Below, piece by piece: positions 15,730 through 24,428 of a stretch of DNA of 59,015 nt. The notes under the pieces are model-generated. The model worked only from the letters and a program-made list of their open reading frames with translations, had not been told where the DNA came from and ran no database searches. A program made the translations under genes and the position numbers. The stretch spans positions 1-59,015 of the forward strand of contig RXJV01000093.1 of NCBI GenBank assembly GCA_003963075.1, read 5' to 3'. The stretch is from Burkholderiales bacterium. Lineage in GTDB: Bacteria; Pseudomonadota; Gammaproteobacteria; Burkholderiales; Burkholderiaceae_C. Numbering within the stretch: position 1 is the stretch's first letter; each line of letters opens with the position of its first letter.

Positions 15730-17430
15730 TCAGGGCGCCAGCGCGGGCGGGTTGGCGCGATTGGGCGTCTGCGCCGAGGCGCGCAGATGGTTCTCGCCGT
15801 TGCGGACTTCGAAGGCCGCGGCAAAGGTCTCGATATTGCTCGGGCTCGCGACCGTGTCGACATACCACCACTCGCCAACGACGCGATCGCGGTTCACATC
15901 CATCAGCAGGTAGCCGCGCTTGGTCAGCTGCAGGTATTTGAAGTGCGGGTTGTAGAACTGCAGGCCCGCGGTCACCGAGGGCAGCTGTTCAGGCTTGACC
16001 AGGATCTCGAAGCCGGGCGAGGTCACCGACGTGCCGACAAACTCGACCGCCAGCGAACCCTCGCCGGTGGTCTTGTTGTAGCCGCCGGCAGCCACCACCG
16101 GGTTGTAGGGATTCGGGTGCAGGTCGGCGGCCCAGCTGCTGTGGATATCGCCGGTCAGCACGACGACGTTGTTGACCTGCGGGTTGTTCGCGTCGCCCTT
16201 GATGCCGGCGAAGATGCGGTTGCGTGCGGGCTCATAGCCGTCCCACTGATCGCTGTTGAGGAAGAACAGGCCCGGGTCGGCCGGATTCGCGCTGGGCGCC
16301 TTGAGCTGGGCAAACATGACGCCCTGGCCGAGCAGCTTCCATTGGGCCTGCGAGGTGCGCAGGCGGTTGATCAGCCAGGCCTCTTCGGCGTCGCCCAGCA
16401 TTGTGCGGCTGGTGTCGCCATAGCCGGGATCGTTGGTCGAGAAGCCGGGGCCGAAGACCGTGGTGTGGACCGACGTCGTGATCTGCTCCGAGCGGGCGTT
16501 GACGCGCTCTTCCAGCATCAGCAGGTCGGCCAGGTCACCGTAGGCGAAGCCGCGGTGGTTGTCACGCCGGTTGTTCACGTCGACCGGGCGCACCGGCATC
16601 CACTCGTAATAGGCCTGCAGGGCCGCGGTGACGCGGGCGTTCCAGTCGCCTTCGGTGGCCGGCTGGTGGTTCTCGGCGCCGTCCTTCCAGCTGTTGTTGG
16701 CGGTTTCGTGGTCGTCCCAGATCGCGACCAGCGGATGCTGGCGGTGCATGGCCTGGGAGTCGGCGTCACGCTTGTACTGGGCATGGCGCTGGCGGTAGTC
16801 GGCCAGCGAGATGAGCTCGGTGGCCGGCTCGGGCGTGCGCGCGATGCCGTACTGGCCGGCGCCGTATTCGTAGATGTAGTCGCCCAGGTGCATGACCAGG
16901 TCGAGGTCGGCCCGCGCCGCGATGCGCCCGTAGGCATTGAAATAGCCGTAGGCGTGGTTGGAGCAGCTGACGACCGCGAAGCGCAGGCTGGCCACATTCG
17001 TGGTCGGCAGCGTCTTGGTGCGGCCGACCGGGCTGGTCACGCCCTCGGCGCTGAACTGGTAGTAGTAGGTCGTGCCGGGCTGCAGGCCGGCGGCGTCGAC
17101 CTTGACCGTGTAGTCGCGGCCGGGGTTGGTCTTGGTGCTGCCGCGCTGCACGACTTGGGAGAGCGCCGGGTCGGTGGCGACCACATAGGTCACGGCCACG
17201 GCCGGCTTGGCGCTTGCCGGCGTCACACGCGTCCACAGGATGACGCGGTCGGCGAGTGGGTCGCCACTGGCCACGCCGTGCTGAAAGACGGTGTTCACCG
17301 CCGCTTCGGCCGCGAGCGGCAACAGGCCGGGTGCGGCCACCAGGGCGGCGGCGCCGGCACTGGAGCGCTTGAAGAAGTCGCGGCGGCTGCTGCCGGGCCG
17401 CGCGGGCTGGACTTTGGAAGGACGACCCAT
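15730..17430 (-). CDS. phoD: Alkaline phosphatase D family protein (PhoD), Tat-exported
   Basis: This 566-aa phosphodiesterase/alkaline phosphatase is exported folded: the start carries a Tat motif with Arg16-Arg17 (SRRDFFKRS) before a hydrophobic stretch. An N-terminal fibronectin-like domain (VFQHGVASGDPLADRVILWTR) precedes the metallophosphatase domain. Metal-site motifs seen are FAVVSCSNHAYG, HLGDYIYEYG, WDDHETANNSW and LTGDIHSSWA. The family uses Fe and Ca at the active site. A reasonable ribosome-binding site (GAGG) precedes ATG 17430. I looked for a PhoB box upstream and could not identify one confidently. Confidence 0.95.
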   Translation of the reverse strand: MGRPSKVQPARPGSSRRDFFKRSSAGAAALVAAPGLLPLAAEAAVNTVFQHGVASGDPLADRVILWTRVTPASAKPAVAVTYVVATDPALSQVVQRGSTKTNPGRDYTVKVDAAGLQPGTTYYYQFSAEGVTSPVGRTKTLPTTNVASLRFAVVSCSNHAYGYFNAYGRIAARADLDLVMHLGDYIYEYGAGQYGIARTPEPATELISLADYRQRHAQYKRDADSQAMHRQHPLVAIWDDHETANNSWKDGAENHQPATEGDWNARVTAALQAYYEWMPVRPVDVNNRRDNHRGFAYGDLADLLMLEERVNARSEQITTSVHTTVFGPGFSTNDPGYGDTSRTMLGDAEEAWLINRLRTSQAQWKLLGQGVMFAQLKAPSANPADPGLFFLNSDQWDGYEPARNRIFAGIKGDANNPQVNNVVVLTGDIHSSWAADLHPNPYNPVVAAGGYNKTTGEGSLAVEFVGTSVTSPGFEILVKPEQLPSVTAGLQFYNPHFKYLQLTKRGYLLMDVNRDRVVGEWWYVDTVASPSNIETFAAAFEVRNGENHLRASAQTPNRANPPALAP

Positions 17431-17993
17431 GCTGCACCTCGTGTGTCAGGCTGCGGCACCGGCCGCAACTCAGGCGCCCAGCATCGGTGGCGGCGGTGAA
17501 ACGATGGCGATATGGGAGGGGGTCCGAACGGATCATGCGGCGGGCGCCGCACAACCGGCTGCATGCCGCGCGCAGCAAAACCGCAAAAAGATGACCCCGG
17601 CCGGCGCAGGCCGGTCGGGGCGCAAGAGCGCTTCACGCCGCCCGGGACACCCCCGAGGGGGCATGGGGCTGCGGCGTGGATCACAGCGCAGGCGGCCGAT
17701 CGCGGGCGACACCGAGGGCGGTGACGCGGTCGAGGCCGACACATGGTTTCTCATGGTCGCGGGCGGATCGCGTTACCGCCTCGCCAGGGGCCGCAGCGTT
17801 GCCGGGGGCCGTGCACTGGTGACGGGATGGATCATCGTTGCAGCGCGACGCGAACAATGCCGCGATCAGCCGGCGCACGTCCGACCTTTTCGGCGCAGTC
17901 ATGCCCGTGGCAGTTGCTCATGGCACTGCTTCGCGATCAAACGCTGCGGTCCGTCGCGTTTGTGTCATGGCCCTGACCAGTGTCGAGCACGCG
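17431..17993. other. Intergenic region upstream of phoD, no gene seen
   Basis: This 563-bp stretch separates the phoD start from the end of the repeat lipoprotein gene. Short open frames on both strands lack start context and look like high-GC noise (Arg/Pro/Ala-rich). It should contain the phoD promoter. TGTCAT at 17972-17977, with CTGACC downstream, resembles half of a Pho box but lacks a well-spaced partner. Confidence 0.5.
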
Positions 17994-20900
17994 TCAGCGC
18001 TTCGTGATTAGCTGGGACACCGGATACCCGCTCATCGTTCCCACGGCGCCATACCCGGCGATGCTGGTGGCCGTCATGCAGACGGCGCCCATCATGCCGC
18101 CAGGGGCGCAGTCGGCGTAGGCCAGCTTGGCAATCTGGGCCGCGGTCAGTGGTGTGAATGGGTTGTCTGGCACAAAGATCAGGATCGAGGAGTTCTGGAT
18201 GCTGGTGGCATAGCGCGCGGGAAAGCCGGCATACACGCCCCCCACGCCAATGCCCGCTGCCGGCGACCAGCCATCACCACCGGCGGCCGTGGAGAAGGTG
18301 CTGGTGGTGTTCTTCGCAAAACTCGCGACGAAGCGACCCCCGAGCGTGCTGTCGCGCCAGGTCTGGAGCTGGTAGGTCAGCGGAACCTGCGTCATGTCGA
18401 AGAACGGCGCACTGCCGATGGCGTTGCCACTCATGGACTCGGTCAGGCGACCGGTGAGGCCAGTGATGGCCCCGGTGGTCGAGTTGAGCACGAAGGAGCC
18501 GGTGAAGATCGAGTCCCGAGGCTGGGTGTCGGGCTCGTAGAAGCGGGTCATGACATCGAACGTCGTCAGCACCTCGACGGGCGCCGAAGTGCTGCCGGTG
18601 CCGACCGCATTGCTGGCGGCGAGCGCGAATGTGTAGCCGGCGCAGGTACTGGGGCAGCTCACGGTGACTGGCAGTGCGGTCCCCTGGGCCGTGATGCCCG
18701 CCGGGCTGGAGGTGACGGTGTACCGTGTGATGGCGCTGCCACCGCTGCTCACGGCGGTGGCCGTTACGAGCACCTGGCTGATGCCGTTGCCCAGGCTGGC
18801 CGTGACCCCAGTGGGTGCGGCGGGCGCCGACATACCGGGCGGAAGTTGAACCGCCAGGGTCAAGGTGACCTGTGGTGCCGCGTTGTAGCTGCCGTTTCCG
18901 GCCTGGTTGGCCGAGATCACGCAGTCTCCCAAAGCGCTTGCGGTCACCAGACCGCTGCCGGTGGCGACGCTGCAGACGGACGGGCTCAGGCTGGCCAGGT
19001 TCACGGGCAGGCCGGACGTGGCCGTTGCATTCACGGTGGCGCTGCTGCCCAGGGTCAGCACCGGCGCAGCGCCGAAGCTGATCGTCTGGTTGGGATCGGG
19101 GGCGATGGCAATCGACTGCGTCACGGTTGCCGCCGCCGCCCACGTGGCATTGCCCGGTTGGCTGGCCGCGATGGTGCAGGTGCCGGGCGACAGGCCCGTT
19201 ACCACCCCTGTGCTGCCGCCCACCGAGCAGTTGGTGCTGAGGCTGCTGAACGTGACCGGCAGGCCCGAGCTGGCGGTGGCACGCACGGTGCCGGTGCTGC
19301 CGACGCGCACCGCCGGGGCCGCGCCGAAACTGATGGACTGTAGGGCTGCCGTGACGGTCAAGCTCTGGGACAACTGTGGGGCTGCAGCCCAGAGCGAGTC
19401 TCCTGGTTGGTCGGCGGCGATGCGGCAGATGCCTGGCACAGATGCCGTGACCACACCGGTTGCGGAGGCCACGCTGCAAATCGAAGGCGTCAGGGTGCTG
19501 TAGACGACCGGCAGGCCCGAGCTTGCTGAGGCCCGGACCGTGGCGCTGCCACCCGCAGCGAGCAGGGGGGCTGCGGCGAAGCTCAGGCCTTGCGGCATGC
19601 CGCCCACCGAGAGGCTCACGGTGACCTGGGCGGCGGGCGCCCAGGTGCCGTCGCCGGATTGACGGGCCGCGAGGGTGCAGGTGCCCGCCATCAGCCCGGT
19701 CACGAGCCCGCTGCTGCTGCCGACGCTGCAGATGGCCGTGCTCAAGCTCGCGTATGTCGCGGGGAGGCCGGAGGTCGCTGTGGCTCGCACCGTGGTCTGG
19801 CCGTTGACGACGACGTCGTTCGGCGGGGCGAACGACAGGGTTTGAGGCGCGACCGTGTTGCTCAAGGTCTGCACCGCCTGGGGAGCCGCCGCCCAGGTGG
19901 TGGTGCCGGGCTGGCTCGCCGCGATGGTGCAGGCGCTCACGGTCAGGCTGGTGACCAGCCCGGTGGTGGTATCGACGGTGCAGGCTGCCGGCGTCAGCGT
20001 ACTGTAGGAGACGGCCAGGCCGGAGCTCGCCGTTGCGTGCACGGTGGCCGTGCCGCCCATGGCGAGGGCCGGGGCGGCAGCAAAGCTGACGCTCTGGGCC
20101 TGGCCAGCCACGGCGAGGGTCAGCGTGGCCTGCGGCGCGGCAGCCCAGCTGCCATTGCCTGCTTGGGTGGCCACCAGCGTGCAATTGCCGATCAGCAGCC
20201 CCGTGACTCTGCCTGCTGGCGTCGTGGTGCATGTCTGTGGCGAGGCGCTGGCGAAGCTGACCGGCAACCCGGAGCTGGCCGTGGCCAGGGCCGTGGACGC
20301 ACCGTTCACGACCAAGGTGGGCCTGGCGCCGAAGCTGAGGGTCTGCGCCATGCCGGCCACGGGCAGGCTCAGCACGACCGGCGCTGCGGCGCTCCAGGTG
20401 CCATCACCCGCCTGGCTGGCCTGCAGCAGGCATTGGCCCGCGCTGAGCGGGGTGATGCCGCCGCGGGTGGCATCCACGGAACAGATGACCGGCGTCAACG
20501 AGGTGATGGTGGCCGGCAGTCCAGAGCTGGTGGTGGCCCGCGCGAGGGCCGGGCTGCCCACGGTCAGCGTGGCGGGCGTGGCGTTCAGCGTGATGGCCTG
20601 GGTGGCGCGGCTGACCGTCGTGGACTGCTGGGCTTGCGGCGCTGCCGCCCAGAGGGTGGCACCGGCCTGGTCGGCAGCCACGGTGCAGGTACCCGCTGCC
20701 AGCGCCAGCACCGCACCCGAAGGTGAGACGCTGCAGACCTCGGGCGTCAGGCTGCTCCAGCGAAGTGCCAGGCCGGAACTGGCGCTGCCGGTCGCCGCGG
20801 TGCTGGTACCCACCAACAGCGGCGCGAGTGCGGCCACGGTGATTTTCTGGGCCGCACCCCTGATGGTCACTGTCTGAACCACCGGTGCGGCCGGGCTCCA

Positions 20901-21470
20901 CTGGCTGTTGCCGGGCTGCTCGGCGGCTACGGCGCAGGTGCCGGCGGCCATGGCCACGACCACGCCACGGTCTGGGTCCACGCTGCACAGCTCCGGCGTC
21001 TGGCTCGAATAGCGCACGGCCTGGCCCGAGCTCGCGGCGGCCGCGGCTGCGACCGTGTCGCCCACGACGAGCGCGGGCAGGGTATCGAACGCCAGGCTTT
21101 GGGTGCGGCCCGACACGTGGATGACCGGGGTGGCTTGGGGTGCGGGAGCAAAGCGGTCGTTGCCCCCCTGGAAAGCGCTGATGCTGCAGTCACCAATGCT
21201 CACGCCCTGCACCAGCCCGGTCGCAGCATCCAGGGTGCAAACGGCGGGCGTCAGGCTGCTGAGGCCCACGGACAGGCCGGACGACGCCGTGGCCGACACC
21301 GTGGCCGTGCTGCCAACCTGCAGCGTGGGCGCGTCGCCGAGGCGGATGCTTTGCGCGTCGTCGCGCACGCGCGGGCCGCTATCGCCGGCGGCACCGCCGC
21401 CGCAGGCGGTCAGCACTAGGGCGCCGGCAAGGGCGGAGCCCACGGCGCGGAGCAGGGGAGTCAGAACCAT
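17994..21470 (-). CDS. Large lipoprotein: ten two-Cys repeats plus a C-terminal domain shared with the neighbouring PEP-CTERM protein
   Basis: This 1158-aa protein begins with a lipoprotein signal (LTAC, Cys23). Residues 40-879 are ten tandem ~84-residue immunoglobulin-like repeats, each with the pattern SSGLP...C-S-V...G-x-C-x-I-A and two cysteines. Residues ~880-973 are fibronectin-III-like. Residues 974-1158 form a domain clearly homologous to the PEP-CTERM protein at 23697, including the motif ADCAPGGMMGAVCM. ATG 21470 overlaps the stop of the TonB receptor gene, so the two are translationally coupled; the frame is open upstream but lies inside the receptor. I infer a surface-exposed, extended stalk presenting a (possibly copper-binding) head near the receptor. 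No known family name fits the head domain. Confidence 0.8.
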   Translation of the reverse strand: MVLTPLLRAVGSALAGALVLTACGGGAAGDSGPRVRDDAQSIRLGDAPTLQVGSTATVSATASSGLSVGLSSLTPAVCTLDAATGLVQGVSIGDCSISAFQGGNDRFAPAPQATPVIHVSGRTQSLAFDTLPALVVGDTVAAAAAASSGQAVRYSSQTPELCSVDPDRGVVVAMAAGTCAVAAEQPGNSQWSPAAPVVQTVTIRGAAQKITVAALAPLLVGTSTAATGSASSGLALRWSSLTPEVCSVSPSGAVLALAAGTCTVAADQAGATLWAAAPQAQQSTTVSRATQAITLNATPATLTVGSPALARATTSSGLPATITSLTPVICSVDATRGGITPLSAGQCLLQASQAGDGTWSAAAPVVLSLPVAGMAQTLSFGARPTLVVNGASTALATASSGLPVSFASASPQTCTTTPAGRVTGLLIGNCTLVATQAGNGSWAAAPQATLTLAVAGQAQSVSFAAAPALAMGGTATVHATASSGLAVSYSTLTPAACTVDTTTGLVTSLTVSACTIAASQPGTTTWAAAPQAVQTLSNTVAPQTLSFAPPNDVVVNGQTTVRATATSGLPATYASLSTAICSVGSSSGLVTGLMAGTCTLAARQSGDGTWAPAAQVTVSLSVGGMPQGLSFAAAPLLAAGGSATVRASASSGLPVVYSTLTPSICSVASATGVVTASVPGICRIAADQPGDSLWAAAPQLSQSLTVTAALQSISFGAAPAVRVGSTGTVRATASSGLPVTFSSLSTNCSVGGSTGVVTGLSPGTCTIAASQPGNATWAAAATVTQSIAIAPDPNQTISFGAAPVLTLGSSATVNATATSGLPVNLASLSPSVCSVATGSGLVTASALGDCVISANQAGNGSYNAAPQVTLTLAVQLPPGMSAPAAPTGVTASLGNGISQVLVTATAVSSGGSAITRYTVTSSPAGITAQGTALPVTVSCPSTCAGYTFALAASNAVGTGSTSAPVEVLTTFDVMTRFYEPDTQPRDSIFTGSFVLNSTTGAITGLTGRLTESMSGNAIGSAPFFDMTQVPLTYQLQTWRDSTLGGRFVASFAKNTTSTFSTAAGGDGWSPAAGIGVGGVYAGFPARYATSIQNSSILIFVPDNPFTPLTAAQIAKLAYADCAPGGMMGAVCMTATSIAGYGAVGTMSGYPVSQLITKR
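18834..21353 (-). repeat. Ten tandem ~84-aa protein repeats inside the lipoprotein gene
   Basis: Ten in-frame units of about 252 bp encode residues 40-879. Each starts with a Q-x-[IL]-x-F-like strand, contains ATASSGLP or a close variant, two conserved cysteines about 16-17 residues apart, and ends in a W/Y-x-AAPQ segment. The units have diverged in DNA sequence, so the array is old rather than a recent expansion. Confidence 0.85.
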
Positions 21471-23692
21471 AGGCTCACCGAGGTGTTGAAGGAGCGGCCG
21501 GCGCCGGGCACCACAGTGCCCCAGGGGATGCCGGCCGAAGTCATCGAGCGGCCCTGCCCGAGGTAGGCCCCGCCGAGCGGCGAGGCGTAAAGGCGGTTGA
21601 ACAGGTTGTCGATGGCGAAATCGATCCGGGCGTGAGGCCACTCGTAGCTGGTGCGCAGGTGCGCAAGCGCGTAGCCAGGCGTCGTCATCTCATTGCGCAC
21701 ATGCGAGACGCGCTGCTTGGCCGCCACGGCCTGAAGTTCCAGCACGCCGGTCCAGCCGCCACGCTGATGCGTCACCGACAGCTTGAGCTGGTCTGGCATC
21801 AAGTTGTAGAGGCCGTCGCCTGTGGCGAGGTTGTGCCCCCGCAGCACCGCCATCTGGAACGCCGCATCCCAGGTGCCGCTGTCGCCGCGAGCCAGCCGCT
21901 TGCTGCCTGACAGGTCAAGCCCGCGCAGGCGTGCCGGCGCGTTGGCGTACTGCAGCAGCACGAATCCGTTGGTCGTATTGACATTGGCGGCGCTGCACTG
22001 CCCGAAGTCACACCGTTTGGCGTCCATGAAGTCACGCACGTGGGTGGCGTAGGCCGCGAGCTTGAGCAGCCAGTCCTCGCCAGTCTCGTCCTGCCAGCTC
22101 GCATTGAGGGCGAGCGTGTGGGCAATCTCCGGTCGCAGCCCCGGCTGACCGACATAGCCATTGCCGTCACCGACGAAGTTGTTCATCAAGGCGGCCATCG
22201 GCTGCCTCGACCACGGGTAGCGCTGGTAGAGATTGGGCGCGTGGCCCTTGCGCGCGAGGCCGATCTCGTAGGTCTGGCCGGCATCGGGGTGGTAGCGCGC
22301 GGTGATCACCAGGTCCAGCAGGGTGTCGCTGCGACGGTGCCGTGCAGCGTTGAACGCGGCAGCCTCATTGCCCCAGATCGCGCCCAGGCCGTTGTCATAG
22401 CCTTGCACGGTGGCCGCATCGGTCACGACCTGATCGGCGCGCAGGCCGGCGAGCGTGGTCCAGTCGCTGCGCCAGTGGCCTTCCCACTCGGCAAACGTGC
22501 CCGAACGCAGGCGGCGTCCGTCGTCGATGTTCCAGAAGGCATTCGGCCCCATGGAGCCGCCCACGGGAGGCCACCAGTCGTACAGCACATACGTCTGGCG
22601 TTCGATGCCCACGCGCAGCAGATCGGCGTCGCGCAGGTCGATGTCGGCTTCGGCCTGCAGGCCGCGGGTGGTCGCCTCGGTGAGCATGGGCATGCCGTAG
22701 CCGTAAAAGTAGCGGTCAGGGCCCATGTCCATCGCATGGTTCACGTTCTGTTGCCACCACCGCGCCTTCAGCTGCCCCCAGTCGAACTGCCCCGTGTAGC
22801 GCAGGTTGGTCTGGCGGCTGCGGTTGTCCGTCATGTCCATGCGTTGGTTCGGGAAACCTTCGAAACCGATGTGCTGGCGGCCGAGCGTGAGTTGCACGAG
22901 ATGACCGGCGTTGCGCCACGCGGCGCGCAATTCCTCGTTGCGTCCCCGGTAGCTGCTTGAGGCGACCTCGTCGCCCGGGATGACGCGCCCAGTCTCCGAG
23001 CCCGGCACGGCGGGCTTGAAGGCCGCTGCCGCCCGGTAGTTCTGCTGGCGGGACGAAGCTGCCGTGAAGCTCAGGCTCAGCTGTTCAGTGGCCAGGCCGG
23101 CCGACGCGCTCATGCCATGTGCGTGGCCGTTTCTGCGCCAGAAGCTGGTGAGCCGGGCGTGGGTCAGCGGTGGTTCGTCGAAGCCGGCGAAGCGCGGCGG
23201 GGTGGCCTCGACCTGCACCGTGCCGCCGATGCTGTCGCCGCCGACGCTGACCGGGCTGATGCCGGCATAGACGGTCACGCGAGCCACGTTGGACGGGTCG
23301 ATGTATGAGAGCCCCGGGTTCATGTGGTTGGGGCAGGCTGCCACCAGGTCCATCCCATCGACCTGGGTGCGCAGCCGGTCGTCGGCCAGGCCGTGGATGG
23401 CGGGCAGGCTAGAGACGCCGCCCGCCCCGTAGAGGCTGACGCCGGGCAGGTCCTGCAGCAACCGCGCGGTATCTCCGGTGGCCGAGCGGTTGCGCGCGAG
23501 CTGGCCGGCGCTGCTGCGCGAGGTGAAGAGGCCGTCCTCGCGTGCCGTGCCGGTGATGACCTGACGGGGCAGCGGCTGCGCCACCGGCGCGCTGGCGGCG
23601 CCCGGCGGGGCCTCGGGCCCGGCCTGGGCCCATGCAGGTGCAGCAGCCATGACCAGGAACCCGGCCAGCAGTTGGCACAGAGGACGGCACAT
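21461..23692 (-). CDS. TonB-dependent copper receptor (OprC/NosA type)
   Basis: This 743-aa outer-membrane receptor has a signal peptide (ends AWAQ), a plug domain (VITGTAREDGL, DTARLLQDLPGVSLYG, IHGLADDRLRTQVDGMDL) and a 22-strand barrel ending in the aromatic SVSLWF. The plug contains C120-P-N-H-M124 followed by NPGLSYIDPS, and the barrel contains H319-A-M321; these match the CxxxM and HxM copper ligands known for Pseudomonas OprC. Copper transport is therefore inferred with good support. An alternative GTG start lies one codon earlier (23695). It follows the 23697 PEP-CTERM gene closely and overlaps the repeat lipoprotein gene by 10 bases. Confidence 0.92.
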   Translation of the reverse strand: MCRPLCQLLAGFLVMAAAPAWAQAGPEAPPGAASAPVAQPLPRQVITGTAREDGLFTSRSSAGQLARNRSATGDTARLLQDLPGVSLYGAGGVSSLPAIHGLADDRLRTQVDGMDLVAACPNHMNPGLSYIDPSNVARVTVYAGISPVSVGGDSIGGTVQVEATPPRFAGFDEPPLTHARLTSFWRRNGHAHGMSASAGLATEQLSLSFTAASSRQQNYRAAAAFKPAVPGSETGRVIPGDEVASSSYRGRNEELRAAWRNAGHLVQLTLGRQHIGFEGFPNQRMDMTDNRSRQTNLRYTGQFDWGQLKARWWQQNVNHAMDMGPDRYFYGYGMPMLTEATTRGLQAEADIDLRDADLLRVGIERQTYVLYDWWPPVGGSMGPNAFWNIDDGRRLRSGTFAEWEGHWRSDWTTLAGLRADQVVTDAATVQGYDNGLGAIWGNEAAAFNAARHRRSDTLLDLVITARYHPDAGQTYEIGLARKGHAPNLYQRYPWSRQPMAALMNNFVGDGNGYVGQPGLRPEIAHTLALNASWQDETGEDWLLKLAAYATHVRDFMDAKRCDFGQCSAANVNTTNGFVLLQYANAPARLRGLDLSGSKRLARGDSGTWDAAFQMAVLRGHNLATGDGLYNLMPDQLKLSVTHQRGGWTGVLELQAVAAKQRVSHVRNEMTTPGYALAHLRTSYEWPHARIDFAIDNLFNRLYASPLGGAYLGQGRSMTSAGIPWGTVVPGAGRSFNTSVSLWF

Positions 23693-23696
23693 CACG

Positions 23697-24410
23697 TCAG
23701 GCCCTGCGCGAGCGGCGGCGGGCCACGCTGCCTATCAGGCCCAGACCAGCCAGCATCAGCGCATAACTGCCAGGTTCCGGCACGGCTGCCGCAATGGTCT
23801 GCGAGAGGGGGTAGCCATCCATCGTGCCGGTGGCGCCGTAGCCCGCCAGCGACGTGCCCGTCATGCAGACGGCACCCATCATCCCGCCCGGGGCACAGTC
23901 GGCGTAGGCCAGCTTGCTGATCTGGGCCTGGCTGAGCAGGGCCGTCGGCGTGTCAGGCACGAAGATCAGGGCGTAGGCATTGCCCGGGTTGCTCGAGGCC
24001 TTGGGAAAGCCGGCATAGATGCCGCCCACGTTCACACCAGTCTGCGGCGACCAGTTGTCCGCAGGGCCGCCGCATAGCGCGGTCGAGCAGAAGGTGGCCG
24101 TCGTGCTGTTCTTGAACACGGCGGCGAAGGTGCCACCCAACGTTGCGTCGTACCAGCTCTGCAGCTGGTAGTTCAGAGGCAGCCAGGTCATGGTCCCGGC
24201 TGAGGTGCCGGTCATGGACTCGCTCAACAGGCCTTTCAGGCCGGTGACGGTGTGGGTGTCCTCGTCGTAGGTGAAGCTGCCCTGGAAGATCGAGTTCTTG
24301 GGCTGGGTCTGGGGTTCGAGCCAGGTCGTGGTGATGGTGTAGTCGGTCTCATGGGCCTGGGCGGCGCCCAGCGTTGCCAGCAGCAAGGCGGCAAGTGCAA
24401 AAGATTTCAT
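23697..24410 (-). CDS. PEP-CTERM protein homologous to the lipoprotein head domain
   Basis: This 237-aa exported protein has a signal peptide ending AAQA, leaving His20 as the predicted mature N-terminus (HETDYT). Its whole central part aligns with residues 974-1158 of the lipoprotein at 17994: EPQTQPKNSIFQGSF, LPLNYQLQSWYDATLGG, NVGGIYAGFP, KLAYADCAPGGMMGAVCMT and GYGATGTMDGYPLSQ. The C-terminus is a PEP-CTERM anchor (VPEPGSYALMLAGLGLIGSVARRRSRR). It lies immediately before the copper receptor gene (2-4 bp). The shared motif C-x4-MM-x3-CM suggests metal binding, which is inference. The family itself is not one I can name. Confidence 0.85.
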   Translation of the reverse strand: MKSFALAALLLATLGAAQAHETDYTITTTWLEPQTQPKNSIFQGSFTYDEDTHTVTGLKGLLSESMTGTSAGTMTWLPLNYQLQSWYDATLGGTFAAVFKNSTTATFCSTALCGGPADNWSPQTGVNVGGIYAGFPKASSNPGNAYALIFVPDTPTALLSQAQISKLAYADCAPGGMMGAVCMTGTSLAGYGATGTMDGYPLSQTIAAAVPEPGSYALMLAGLGLIGSVARRRSRRA

Positions 24411-24428
24411 GGGGTTCTCCTGTAGGGA

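Noticed and set aside
15787-17499. 570-aa open frame on the plus strand
   Set aside because: Antisense to phoD, whose metal-site motifs are intact. Val/Gly/Arg-rich composition matches a shadow frame.
17960-17993. Pho box for phoD
   Set aside because: One TGTCAT-like half site, wrong partner spacing, and it lies far from the phoD start next to the opposite gene end.
18834-21353. Possible CRISPR array or satellite
   Set aside because: The ~252-bp periodicity is in frame, diverged at DNA level and encodes a protein repeat with conserved Cys; spacers and short identical repeats are absent.
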